Shown: positions 8,804 to 17,145 of the stretch, piece after piece
Layout: each line of letters begins with the position of its first letter
How positions within the stretch are numbered: position 1 is the first letter of the stretch
Origin: Gemmobacter denitrificans
Lineage (GTDB): Bacteria; Pseudomonadota; Alphaproteobacteria; Rhodobacterales; Rhodobacteraceae
DNA length: 64,000 bases
Assembly: GCF_036964905.1 (NCBI RefSeq)
Contig: NZ_JBALHR010000006.1
Location: forward strand, 115,513 to 179,512
Direction of reading: 5' to 3'
The notes under the pieces: model-generated
What the model was told of the DNA's origin: nothing
What the model saw: the letters and a program-made list of their open reading frames with translations, nothing else
Databases searched by the model: none
Translations under genes and position numbers: made by a program

Positions 8804-10110
8804 CTGCCACCGTCTTCACGCGTGGCATCCGCGAGAACCGGGTGCAGGTCGCCCATCAACTGATCCAGGTGATGCTAGTGGGTTTCGCCATCGGCATGAC
8901 GCGGACGGTGGTCCCGGGTCTGGCCGAGAGCGAGTTCGGGCTAGAGCGCGGCTCGTTCCTCTTGCTCGCCTCCTTCGTGGTGGCCTTCGGCGCGGTGAAG
9001 GCGGTGATGAACTTCGTCGCCGGGCGTTGGTCCGAGCGGATCGGGCGCAAGCGCGTGCTGTTCTGGGGTTGGGTCGTGGCGCTGCCGATCCCCGTGATGA
9101 TCTGGTATGCGCCCGACTGGAACTGGATCGTCGCCGCGACCGTGCTGTTGGGCGTCAACCAGGGCCTTTGCTGGTCAATGACGCAGACCGCCAAGCTCGA
9201 CATCACCAAGGCCGAGGAGCGGGGTCTCACCATGGGGCTGAACGAGTTCTCGGGCTATGTCGGCGTCGCGATCGCGGGCATCCTAACCGCCTATGCCGCC
9301 GAATGGCTGGGGCCACGTGTTGGCTTGTTGGTTTTCGGCATGGCGGTGGTCCTGCTGGCGCTAGTCCTGACGGTTGTCTGGGTCAAGGACACTCTGCCAT
9401 GGGCTAAGGCGGAGACGGCCGCGCACAAGGCAGCACCCCCGAAATCCCTGCCGCGCTACCCCGAAGGCGTGTCCGAGCATCCCACAACGGGCGAGGTCTT
9501 CGCGCTGATGAGCTGGCGCGACCGCCGCCTCTTCGCGATCTCCCAAGCGGGGCTTGTCGAGAAGTTCGTCGATGCGCTGGTCTGGGCGCTGTTCCCGGTC
9601 TTTCTCGTGACGCAAGGCGCGACCCTCACCGAGGTCGGCTGGATCGTCGGCACCTACGGTTTTGTCTGGGGCGGCTCGCAGCTTGTCACCGGGCGGCTGT
9701 CGGACCATGTCGGTCGGTTCTGGCCCAACGTGCTCGGCATGTGGATCTGCGGCGCGGGCGTGGCGATGGTCGTCATGGGGACCGGCGCGCTCTGGTGGTC
9801 GGTCTCGGCTGGGGTAGCGGGCTTTGGCATGGCGCTTCTCTACCCGAACCTCTCAGCGGCGGTCGCCGACATCACGCCGCCCGCCTGGCGCGGCTCGGCC
9901 ATCGGCATCTATCGCTTCTGGCGCGACCTCGGCTACGCGATCGGCGCTCTCGGTCTCGGGCTGGCGGCCAGCCTGACCGGCACTGCGGAAGCGGCCTTCT
10001 GGTTCGTCGCGATCTCCATGTTCGTCTCCGGCGGCCTGCTGTTCTGGCTGTCTGAAGAGACGCACCCCCGGCTCAACCCCGCCAGCCCACGGGAGCTTGC
10101 AGATGCCTGA
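8800..10110 (+). CDS. MFS transporter
   Basis: A 436-residue major facilitator with about 12 membrane helices. The conserved loop 2-3 motif appears as GRWSERIGRKRVL (about residues 74-86), and a related GRLSDHVGRFWPN lies in the second half. The ATGA overlap with the preceding hydroxylase gene indicates translational coupling. Located in an operon with rhodaneses and a DsrE protein under an ArsR-rhodanese regulator, it may export a sulfur species, metalloid or organic toxicant. The substrate is not evident. Confidence 0.88.
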   Translation: MTATVFTRGIRENRVQVAHQLIQVMLVGFAIGMTRTVVPGLAESEFGLERGSFLLLASFVVAFGAVKAVMNFVAGRWSERIGRKRVLFWGWVVALPIPVMIWYAPDWNWIVAATVLLGVNQGLCWSMTQTAKLDITKAEERGLTMGLNEFSGYVGVAIAGILTAYAAEWLGPRVGLLVFGMAVVLLALVLTVVWVKDTLPWAKAETAAHKAAPPKSLPRYPEGVSEHPTTGEVFALMSWRDRRLFAISQAGLVEKFVDALVWALFPVFLVTQGATLTEVGWIVGTYGFVWGGSQLVTGRLSDHVGRFWPNVLGMWICGAGVAMVVMGTGALWWSVSAGVAGFGMALLYPNLSAAVADITPPAWRGSAIGIYRFWRDLGYAIGALGLGLAASLTGTAEAAFWFVAISMFVSGGLLFWLSEETHPRLNPASPRELADA

Positions 10111-10822
10111 CACGCTTGCCCGCCCTCTGGGCTTCCTTTCGATCTTTTTGGGCGCTGCCTCGATCGCGCTTCTTGCAGTTTCTGTCTGGGGTTTCCGGGC
10201 GGGCGGCTGGCCCTGGCCGCAGGCCTATGACCTTGCCGGCTGGGGGGCGTGGGCGGCAGGTGCGGGCGTCATCGCCGCGCTGGCTGGGCTGGTGGTCTGG
10301 CTCCGCCGCAGGAAGGGCGGCGCTGGAGTGGTCCTGCTGGGGCTGATCCTGTCGCTGCCCGTCGCGGGCCTTGGCGCCGCCTTCGAGATCGCCGCACGCA
10401 CCATGCCGCCGATCAACGACATCTCGACCGACACCGAAGATCCGCCGGTTTTCTGGTTCACGGCCACACCCAGCGACTACCCGGCGCAGAACGCCGAGCC
10501 GCAGCGCGCTGCCTATGCTGATGTGCGTCCGCTGGAGCTACCGCTGCCCGTTGACGAGGCCTTCGCCGCGGCGATCGGCCTCGTGGAAGAGCGCGGCTGG
10601 GAGGTGCTGTCGGCCGATCCCGAGGAGAGCCAAATCGAGGCGATCGCCCGGAGCCGGCTCTTCGGCTTCGAGGACGAGGTGGCGATCCGCGTCACAGAAA
10701 CCGAAACCGGCGCCCGCATCGACATGCGCTCGCGCTCGCGCCTCGGCCAGATCGACCGCGGCGCCAATGCCCGGCGCATCGAAGCGTATCTCGCCGATCT
10801 CGAAGCGCGCGCCCCGACCTGA
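10103..10822 (+). CDS. DUF1499 family membrane protein
   Basis: A 239-residue protein. Three hydrophobic segments occupy residues 1-100, and a DUF1499 domain follows (about 105-239; segments AYADVRPLELPLPVDEAF and FGFEDEVAIRVTETETGARID). DUF1499 proteins are widespread but poorly characterised. The ATG at 10103 overlaps the end of the MFS gene by 8 bases; a TTG two codons earlier is the other option. The tight spacing argues for joint function with the MFS carrier and downstream sulfur proteins. Confidence 0.82.
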   Translation: MPDTLARPLGFLSIFLGAASIALLAVSVWGFRAGGWPWPQAYDLAGWGAWAAGAGVIAALAGLVVWLRRRKGGAGVVLLGLILSLPVAGLGAAFEIAARTMPPINDISTDTEDPPVFWFTATPSDYPAQNAEPQRAAYADVRPLELPLPVDEAFAAAIGLVEERGWEVLSADPEESQIEAIARSRLFGFEDEVAIRVTETETGARIDMRSRSRLGQIDRGANARRIEAYLADLEARAPT

Positions 10823-10831
10823 GGACCCAAG

Positions 10832-11185
10832 ATGAAACACCTGATCCTTCTGAACGACCCACCCTATGGAACCGAGCGCAGCTTCAACGGCCTGCGCATG
10901 GCCCACGCGCTGGCGAAGAACGACCCGGAGGCCGAGATCACCGTTTTCCTGATGGCCGACGCGGTGCTCTGCGCCAAGGCGGGGCAGAAGACGCCCGATG
11001 GCTACTACAACCTCGAGCGGATGCTCCGCAGGGTTCTTTCGTCGAAGGGGCGCGTCCTGATGTGCGGCACCTGCATGGACGCGCGCGGCCTTGCAGAGGG
11101 CGACATGATGGAGGGCGCGACCCGCTCCACCATGGACGAACTCGCGCAAGGAACGCTCGCTGCCGACAAGGTGCTGGTGTTCTGA
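10832..11185 (+). CDS. DsrE/DsrF-like sulfur relay protein
   Basis: A 117-residue DsrE-fold protein (MKHLILLNDPPYGTERSFNGL start; MCGTCMDARGL near residues 77-87). Cys78, Cys81 and Cys47 are candidate persulfide carriers; DsrE-family proteins accept sulfane sulfur from rhodaneses or pass it on. It follows the DUF1499 gene by 9 bases and overlaps the next rhodanese gene by one base. A sulfur-transfer chain DsrE to rhodanese is the natural inference. Confidence 0.88.
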   Translation: MKHLILLNDPPYGTERSFNGLRMAHALAKNDPEAEITVFLMADAVLCAKAGQKTPDGYYNLERMLRRVLSSKGRVLMCGTCMDARGLAEGDMMEGATRSTMDELAQGTLAADKVLVF

Positions 11186-11481
11186 TGGCCGGGATGCTGA
11201 CGCTCGCCACCCTCGCGGCCGATCCGGATCGCTTTCACCTGATTGATGTGCGCGACGCCGAAGACTACGCCACGGCCCATGTGACGGGTGCCATGCATAT
11301 CCCGCTGGTTGCACTCGAAGACCGGGCGGGTGAACTCCCTGCCGGCAGAACACCCGTGACCATCTGCGGCAAAGGCGGCGGGCGCTCCGCCGAGGGCGCG
11401 GAGATCCTGAACAGGCTCGGCCACCCGGACGCCGTCTGGCTCGAAGGCGGCACGATCGGCTGGCTCGCGCAGAACACCTGA
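11185..11481 (+). CDS. Cytoplasmic single-domain rhodanese
   Basis: A 98-residue sulfurtransferase. The active-site loop is CGKGGGR (Cys61 to Arg67), of the six-residue class typical of thiosulfate:thiol sulfurtransferases. The DVRDAEDY and GAMHIPL motifs precede it. There is no signal peptide. The ATG at 11185 shares its A with the TGA of the DsrE gene, showing tight coupling. It probably moves sulfane sulfur between small thiols and the neighbouring DsrE protein. Confidence 0.92.
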   Translation: MAGMLTLATLAADPDRFHLIDVRDAEDYATAHVTGAMHIPLVALEDRAGELPAGRTPVTICGKGGGRSAEGAEILNRLGHPDAVWLEGGTIGWLAQNT

Positions 11482-11513
11482 ACACCAAGAAACCGGAACG
11501 GAGGAGACCCCGG

Positions 11514-11939
11514 ATGACCCTGAAGCACCTAATTTTGGCGACGACCGTCGCGCTCGGGCTGCAGGCAGCGCCCGCCCTGGCGCAGGACGCCGCCGTTGAG
11601 GCCATGCAGGAATACATGATGTTCTCGGAGTACGAGTCCGGCATCATCCTGCCCCAGCAGATCGACCAGAGCGTCTTCGAGACGGCGCTCTTCGTCGATA
11701 CCCGTGACGCAGGCCAGTTCGAGGAAGGCACGATCCCCGGTGCCGTCAACATCGAGTGGCGCGAAGTGCTCGACCGGATCGACGAGATCCCCGAGGATCG
11801 CATGACCATCCTGTTCTGCAACACCGGCAGCTTGTCGGCGCAGGCTGCCTTCGCGCTGCGTGTAGCAGGACGGTCGAACGTCGTCGTCATGCAGACGGGC
11901 TTCACCGGCTGGCAGCAGGACGCGGCATACAAGCCCTGA
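11514..11939 (+). CDS. Periplasmic rhodanese with signal peptide
   Basis: 141 residues: a Sec signal peptide (MTLKHLILATTVALGLQAAP, predicted cut after ALA at residue 23), then one rhodanese domain with active loop CNTGSLSA (Cys102) and DTRDAGQFEEG. Together with the cytoplasmic rhodanese this gives one sulfurtransferase on each side of the inner membrane. A GGAGGAG ribosome site lies just upstream. The lower-charge CNTGSLSA loop suggests a different acceptor from the cytoplasmic enzyme. Confidence 0.9.
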   Translation: MTLKHLILATTVALGLQAAPALAQDAAVEAMQEYMMFSEYESGIILPQQIDQSVFETALFVDTRDAGQFEEGTIPGAVNIEWREVLDRIDEIPEDRMTILFCNTGSLSAQAAFALRVAGRSNVVVMQTGFTGWQQDAAYKP

Positions 11940-11995
11940 TCCGCTAATCCCTCGGTCGGGCGGTGCCCCGCTCGACCTACCCTGCAGGAAACACC

Positions 11996-12790
11996 GTGCC
12001 CAACGTCACAAAGCCGCTGCCGCCGATTCTGTCAGACAAGCATCACGACGCCCCGTCGGCCTTCACGCCCGAAAGCCTGCTGCGCGAGGCGCGCCGCCAG
12101 AAAGGTGCGGAGTCTGTCGCAGTGCCGAAGGTCTGCCTGCTCGACCCCGACGGCGACATCGTGCGTCAACTCCGCGCCGAGGCTCGCGCGCGGCGGCACG
12201 AAGGATGGGTCTGCTACCACACCGATATGTGGGTGTTTGATCTGGACGGTCACGAGATCGGCGTCGTGGGCTGCGCTGTCGGCGCGTCCTTCGCCGTTCT
12301 GGTCGCAGAGGAGATGTTTGCCTCGGGATGCAAGCTTCTGATCAGCGTGACCTCCTCGGGACAGATCATGCCGCAGGGCGCACCGCCCTATTTCATCCTG
12401 ATCGACCGGGCATGGCGCGACGAAGGCACGAGCTATCACTACCTGCCGCCATCCGACTGGAGCGCCGCGCCCGAGCAGCTTCTTTCCCGACTGGATGGCG
12501 CATTCGAGGGCGGTCCCCGCGTGCTGACCGGGGCGACCTGGACCACCGACGCCCCGTTCCGCGAGACGGAGGCCGCCATCGCTGCGGCGCGGTCGCGTGG
12601 CATTCTGGCGGTCGAGATGGAAGCGGCGGCGCTCTATGCATTTGCCAAGGCACGGGATCGCGACGTGATCTGCCTTGCGCATGTCACCAACCAGATGGGC
12701 ACCATCGAGGGCGACTTCGAAAAGGGCGAGGCGAACGGCACCGCCGATGCCATGGCGGTGGTGTCGCGGATTGTAACTCGCCTCGCTTGA
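11996..12790 (+). CDS. Nucleoside phosphorylase-like protein
   Basis: 264 residues of the phosphorylase superfamily (PNP_UDP_1). Family landmarks are VGCAVGASFAVLVAEEM (substrate pocket) and ILAVEMEAAALYAFA (about residues 202-216), the MEAAALY signature of uridine/purine phosphorylases. GTG at 11996 is chosen because AGGAA lies 5 bases upstream; a GTG at 11963 would lack a clear site. It ends 5 bases before the convergent chrA gene. Its role in a sulfur island is unclear: nucleoside salvage or cleavage of a methylthio-nucleoside are possible. Confidence 0.8.
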   Translation: MPNVTKPLPPILSDKHHDAPSAFTPESLLREARRQKGAESVAVPKVCLLDPDGDIVRQLRAEARARRHEGWVCYHTDMWVFDLDGHEIGVVGCAVGASFAVLVAEEMFASGCKLLISVTSSGQIMPQGAPPYFILIDRAWRDEGTSYHYLPPSDWSAAPEQLLSRLDGAFEGGPRVLTGATWTTDAPFRETEAAIAAARSRGILAVEMEAAALYAFAKARDRDVICLAHVTNQMGTIEGDFEKGEANGTADAMAVVSRIVTRLA

Positions 12791-12795
12791 GGTTT

Positions 12796-14013
12796 TCAGG
12801 CTGTAAGGGACAGAGCGATACCGCCCAACGCGGCAATGATCACGACGCCCCAGGGGGGCATCTTCCAGGCCATCAGGAGGACGAAGCAGGTCAAGGCCAG
12901 TGCGAAATCGCGCATGTCGCCGATGGCACTGGTGAACACTGGAGAATAGAGCGCAGCACCCAGAATGCCCACGACGGCGGCATTTGCGCCCTGCATCAGC
13001 GACTGCGCGCGCGCCATCGACCGGAACTGATCCCAGAACGGGAGGACGCCGATCAGGATCAAAAAGCCCGGAAGGAAGACCGCCACGAGGGCGATCATTG
13101 AACCAAGCACACCATTCGGTTCGGGCCCAAGAACCGCGCCCAGATAAGCAGCAAAGGTGAACAAAGGTCCCGGCACCGCCTGTGCCGCACCGTAGCCGGC
13201 AAGGAAGGCATCCGGCGCAACCCAACCGGGTTGCACCACCTCTGCCTCCAAGAGCGGCAGCACGACATGGCCGCCGCCAAAGACCAGCGCTCCGGCGCGG
13301 TAGAAGCTGTCGAAGACCGCCAGTGCCTGCCTTTGTCCCGCGAGCAGCGGCAGGACCACGAGAAGCCCGACGAAGACCAACAGTGCCGCCCCCGCGATGC
13401 CGCGCGTCACCGGCATGGTGATATGCCCACCGACAGGCGCGCCCGTGCCGCGGCCAAGGGCAAGGCCAAGCGCCGCACCGACGATGATCGCGCCGATCAT
13501 CCCTATGGCACCCGGCAGAAAAGCCAGCATCGCGACCGCGACGACCGCAATCGCAGCACGTTCCTTATCCGGGCAAAGATTCTTCGCCATGCCCCAGACC
13601 GCCTGCGCGACAATCGCCACCGCGACAATCTTGAGGCCATCCAAAGCGCCGGTGCCGATCGGCCCCGCGATGCTGGCCGCCGTCGTGGCAAAGACCAGCA
13701 GGATCAGCGCCGAGGGCAGGGTGAAGGCGATGAAGGCCGCAAGCGCGCCCAACCAGCCTGCGCGCATCATGCCAAGTGCAAAGCCGACCTGGCTGGAGGC
13801 CGGGCCGGGCAGGAACTGACAGAGCGCCACCAGATCGGCGTAGGCTTGGTCGGACAGCCATTTGCGTCGGTTGACCAGTTCCTCGCGGAAATAACCCAAA
13901 TGCGCGATCGGCCCGCCGAAAGAGGTCAGGCCGAGCTTCAGGAAGGTCAAGAACACCTCTCGCGCCGTGCCACGGGTCGGTCCCTTCGCCGCTATCTGGT
14001 CCTGATCCTGCAA
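12796..14013 (-). CDS. chrA: Chromate transporter
   Basis: A 405-residue two-domain (long-chain) CHR protein that exports chromate using the proton motive force. Each half carries the CHR signature: FGGPIAHLGYFREELV and FLPGPASSQVGFALG in the N-terminal half, FGGGHVVLPLLE and AVPGPLFTFAAYLG in the C-terminal half. About 10-12 membrane helices are visible. It is convergent with the phosphorylase gene and lies 49 bases downstream of ynfA on the same strand, so it may belong to an operon starting with the Crp/Fnr regulator at 14916. Chromate enters by sulfate carriers, which fits a sulfur/oxyanion island. Confidence 0.93.
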   Translation of the reverse strand: MQDQDQIAAKGPTRGTAREVFLTFLKLGLTSFGGPIAHLGYFREELVNRRKWLSDQAYADLVALCQFLPGPASSQVGFALGMMRAGWLGALAAFIAFTLPSALILLVFATTAASIAGPIGTGALDGLKIVAVAIVAQAVWGMAKNLCPDKERAAIAVVAVAMLAFLPGAIGMIGAIIVGAALGLALGRGTGAPVGGHITMPVTRGIAGAALLVFVGLLVVLPLLAGQRQALAVFDSFYRAGALVFGGGHVVLPLLEAEVVQPGWVAPDAFLAGYGAAQAVPGPLFTFAAYLGAVLGPEPNGVLGSMIALVAVFLPGFLILIGVLPFWDQFRSMARAQSLMQGANAAVVGILGAALYSPVFTSAIGDMRDFALALTCFVLLMAWKMPPWGVVIIAALGGIALSLTA

Positions 14014-14062
14014 TTCTCTATCCCGTTTGTCGAAATCCTACGCCTTGTCGGCGGATTATGTG

Positions 14063-14383
14063 TCAGTTGCGCGACGGCAAAAGGATCACCGCGCTGCCGA
14101 TCAGACACAGCGCAACGCCCACCATGTCCCAACGATCGGGCCGCTGTCCCTCCACCAGCCACATCCAGATCATCGAACTTGCAATGTAGACCCCACCATA
14201 GGCGGCATAGGCGCGACCTGCGATGGCACTGTCTGCTCGGGTCAGGATCCAGGCGAAGAGAGCGAGGCTCGCAAGCCCCGGGATCAACCAGAGCGCCGAT
14301 TTGTCCAGCCGAGCCCAGGCCCAGAAGGCAAAGCAACCCGCAATCTCGGCAAATGCCGCGATCAGATACCACACAAGGGTCAT
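14063..14383 (-). CDS. YnfA/UPF0060 family small membrane protein
   Basis: 106 residues with four membrane helices. The start MTLVWYLIAAFAEIAGCFAF and the segment GRAYAAYGGVYI are typical of UPF0060, a small-multidrug-resistance-like family. The longer open frame upstream is antisense-compatible noise: the ATG at 14383 overlaps the stop of the Crp/Fnr gene by 4 bases (ATGA). It is co-transcribed with the regulator upstream and perhaps chrA downstream. Transport function is inferred from the family. Confidence 0.88.
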   Translation of the reverse strand: MTLVWYLIAAFAEIAGCFAFWAWARLDKSALWLIPGLASLALFAWILTRADSAIAGRAYAAYGGVYIASSMIWMWLVEGQRPDRWDMVGVALCLIGSAVILLPSRN

Positions 14384-14916
14384 GCCGGTCCTCCCGTCCG
14401 CCGCCGTGCCAGTTCGCGATAGAGCGCCTCCCGTGTCACGCCCAATTCTGCCGCCACGTCCTGCCAGCGGCCCTTTTCCGGCAGGGCGTGACCTTCGTAC
14501 AACCAGGCATTGAGCCGCTCGGCCACCTTGGGCAGGGACCGGATTTCCGCACGGACACGGGCGGTCTGAACCGATCGGGCAAGCATGGCCGACCATGCCA
14601 GAGCGAGGTCGGGATCGTCGCGCAAGGCCGCGATGAAAACCGGTTTGGGCAGCGCCGCCAGCGTTGCGGGTTCCGTCACGACGGCATCGCAATGGTAATG
14701 CTCGGAAAACGCCGAAGCTTCGGCCAGCACTGTCTCCGGCCCCGCATTTTGCAGGATTAACCGGGCCCCATGGGTCGTGTGGCGCTGGAGCTGCACCCGA
14801 CCGGCGCGCAGCATGTAGATCATCTCGACCTGCTGCCCTGTCAGAAACACTGCCTCGCCTGCGGGCAGGTCAAGGGATCGTGATCCGGCAAAGAGGGGAA
14901 TAAGAGCGTGTCGCAT
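14380..14916 (-). CDS. Crp/Fnr family transcriptional regulator
   Basis: 178 residues: a cyclic-nucleotide-binding-like barrel (about 1-105, with LPAGEAVFLTGQQVEMIYML) and a C-terminal helix-turn-helix (WQDVAAELGVTREALYRELARR). FNR-type iron-sulfur cysteines are absent, so it is not an FNR oxygen sensor. ATG at 14916 is preferred over upstream ATGs at 14928 and 14952 for domain length. It is divergent from the acetolactate-decarboxylase-like gene. The intergenic region has the palindrome ATGATCAT at 14921-14928, a possible autoregulatory site. Confidence 0.85.
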   Translation of the reverse strand: MRHALIPLFAGSRSLDLPAGEAVFLTGQQVEMIYMLRAGRVQLQRHTTHGARLILQNAGPETVLAEASAFSEHYHCDAVVTEPATLAALPKPVFIAALRDDPDLALAWSAMLARSVQTARVRAEIRSLPKVAERLNAWLYEGHALPEKGRWQDVAAELGVTREALYRELARRRTGGPA

Positions 14917-14987
14917 GATTATGATCATATGTCCGTGGGCAAGCTCCTGCAATACGGAGGAAAAACGACCTTCAAGGATGCCGTGCC

Positions 14988-16196
14988 ATGCCTCGTTTCT
15001 CCGTCCTCGCTCTCGCCCTCGCCTTTCCGAACGCCCTCTTTGCTCAGGATCTGACGGTGCACGGGAATTTCCGCCACATGATGCACACGGGTGAAACTGC
15101 GGGCACTGTCGCGCTTGATACGCTGACCGTCCCGTCTGCCTGGGGCGTCGGTGCGACGGCGGGCTTGCGCGGTGAGGTGGTGATCCGCGATGGCGCGGTC
15201 CTGGTCAGTCGCGGTGATGACCCGGACGCGCGCCTGACGCCACCGGAGGCCGGGGAGCAGGCGGTCATTCTCGCCTTTGGCACCGTGGAGGACTGGCAGT
15301 CAGTCGCAATTCCCCACGACATGGCGCCCGACCGCCTGACGCATTTCATCGAAATGCAGGCGCAAAGCCTCGGCCTCGACCCTCAGGGGGGTTTTCCCAT
15401 CCGGATCGAGGGTAGCTTTCCGCAACTGGTCTGGCATGTGGTGACAGGGGACGCCCCGGCGCTCGGCGGCCATGGTACGGGCCACGGCGGTGGTCATGCC
15501 AATAGCCAGTCAGGGATGAACCTCTATGACGAGGCTGGAGCAACCGGCGAGATCATCGGCGTCTATACCGGCGCCGCGCTAGAGGGCATCGCCTCGCATC
15601 CGGGCGAGAGGCTGCACCTGCATTTCGTTTCGGGGGACGGAACGCGGTCGGGTCATATCGATGAGATCACGATTTCTGCAGGGGCACTGCTGATGCTTCC
15701 CGCCGCAGAGCAGACCGAGGCCCCTGATCACGCGATGCCGGATACTGGTCCCACCCTGCGCGAAGGCGGGCAATCTGCCTTTGCCGCCATCCAGGAAATC
15801 ACCGCTGCGCTGATGGCCGATCCTGCGACGGACTGGACCAAGGTCGACATCGAGGCGCTGCGACAGCACCTGATCGACATGGACAACGTCACCTTGCGGG
15901 CCGATGTCGCCAGCGAAGAGATCGACGGCGGGGCGCGGTTCACCGTGACATCTGCTGATCCATTGGTCCAAGCCTCGATCCGCGCGATGGTGATGGCGCA
16001 TGCGGCCACGATGAACGGAGTGGAGGGCTGGGACATGCGGGCCGAAGAGGTCGACGGTGGCGCGGTCATGACCGTGACCGGACCCGATACCGCCCGCATA
16101 CGTGGCCTTGGCTTTATCGGCCTGATGACCGTTGGCATGCATCATCAGGCCCATCACCTGGCGCTGGCTTCGGGCCAGAATCCCCACGATCATTGA
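14988..16196 (+). CDS. Exported acetolactate-decarboxylase-like protein with extra C-terminal domain
   Basis: 402 residues. A signal peptide (1-19, cut after LFA) precedes a domain resembling alpha-acetolactate decarboxylase (about 20-250). The segment GLRGEVVIRDGAVLVS and the metal-ligand pattern LHLHF followed by GH within residues 205-225 match the Zn-binding HxH...H of that family. The C-terminal ~130 residues are a separate domain ending in a His cluster (MHHQAHHLALASGQNPHDH). An exported decarboxylase with a metal-binding-looking tail is unusual; it may be a sensor or metal-handling protein instead. The MBL gene starts 10 bases downstream. Confidence 0.65.
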   Translation: MPRFSVLALALAFPNALFAQDLTVHGNFRHMMHTGETAGTVALDTLTVPSAWGVGATAGLRGEVVIRDGAVLVSRGDDPDARLTPPEAGEQAVILAFGTVEDWQSVAIPHDMAPDRLTHFIEMQAQSLGLDPQGGFPIRIEGSFPQLVWHVVTGDAPALGGHGTGHGGGHANSQSGMNLYDEAGATGEIIGVYTGAALEGIASHPGERLHLHFVSGDGTRSGHIDEITISAGALLMLPAAEQTEAPDHAMPDTGPTLREGGQSAFAAIQEITAALMADPATDWTKVDIEALRQHLIDMDNVTLRADVASEEIDGGARFTVTSADPLVQASIRAMVMAHAATMNGVEGWDMRAEEVDGGAVMTVTGPDTARIRGLGFIGLMTVGMHHQAHHLALASGQNPHDH

Positions 16197-16206
16197 GGCT
16201 TTCCCC

Positions 16207-17118
16207 ATGCAGCGCATCCTTCTGACATTGGCCGCCCTTGTCCTGCCTTTTCCCGTCCTCGCGGATATCCTGAATGTCCAGCCGGTGGCTCCAGGAATCT
16301 GGGCCATCGAAGGCCCCGCTGAGCAGCGCGACGCACAGAACCTTGGCAACAACGCCACGTTCGGCCTGATTGAAACCACCGATGGCGCGGTTTTGGTCGA
16401 TCCGGGTGGCACCTGGGCTGGCGCCGCCATGCTGCATGATGCGGTGCGTGGCCTGACGGATCAGCCCGTAACCCATGTGATCAATACCGGTGGACAGGAT
16501 CACCGCTGGCTCGGCAACAGTTATTGGCAGGCGCAGGGCGCGACTGTCATCGCCTCGGCCGATGCGGTGACCGATCAGCAGGCGCGGGCGTCCATGCAGC
16601 TGACCATGTTGTCCCAGCTTGTGGGCGAGGGCCTGTCCGGCACCGAGCCCGCCTACGCTAATGTTACTTTCGAGACGGATCACGTCCTTGACCTCGGTGG
16701 CCGGCGGATCGAAATCCGTCACGTTGGGGCTGCGCATACGCCGGGCGACAGCTTTGTCTGGCTGCCCGATGCGCAAGTCGTCTTCACTGGCGATATAGTT
16801 TATGTCGGCCGGATCCTCGGTGTGATGGAATTCTCGGACAGCGCCACCTGGCTGGAGGCTTTTAGCGCCATCGAGATGCTGGAGCCTGTTCACTTGATCC
16901 CTGGGCATGGTCCTGCGACCACGCTGGCGCAAGCGCAGGCTGATACCCGCGACTATCTGCAGAACCTGCGGGATAGGATGCGCGAGCATATTGACGTGGG
17001 CGGCGATATCATCGGTTCGGTCGATGTCGATCAATCGGCCTTTGCATATCTGGACCAGTTCGACGCCTTGGCGGGCCGCAATGCCCAGGCGGTTTTCCAG
17101 CAGATGGAATGGGAGTGA
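16207..17118 (+). CDS. Exported MBL-fold hydrolase with altered metal motif
   Basis: 303 residues: a signal peptide (1-19, VLA/D) and a metallo-beta-lactamase fold. The canonical HxHxDH is TGGQDH (residues 94-99), so the first two His are replaced, while D98-H99 remain. Later ligands are present: HVGAAHTPGD, VVFTGDIVY and LIPGHGP. The QDHRWLGN context suggests a consistent subfamily and not random decay. The ATG at 16207 lies 10 bases after the preceding gene, so both exported proteins are probably made together. The substrate is unknown. Confidence 0.82.
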   Translation: MQRILLTLAALVLPFPVLADILNVQPVAPGIWAIEGPAEQRDAQNLGNNATFGLIETTDGAVLVDPGGTWAGAAMLHDAVRGLTDQPVTHVINTGGQDHRWLGNSYWQAQGATVIASADAVTDQQARASMQLTMLSQLVGEGLSGTEPAYANVTFETDHVLDLGGRRIEIRHVGAAHTPGDSFVWLPDAQVVFTGDIVYVGRILGVMEFSDSATWLEAFSAIEMLEPVHLIPGHGPATTLAQAQADTRDYLQNLRDRMREHIDVGGDIIGSVDVDQSAFAYLDQFDALAGRNAQAVFQQMEWE

Positions 17119-17145
17119 CGATGGAAGAGAAAAGCAGGAAACGGC

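Noticed and set aside
12032..13225. Long minus-strand open frame opposite the phosphorylase gene
   Set aside because: It is an antisense frame typical of GC-rich DNA; the plus-strand phosphorylase motifs and the chrA gene explain the region.
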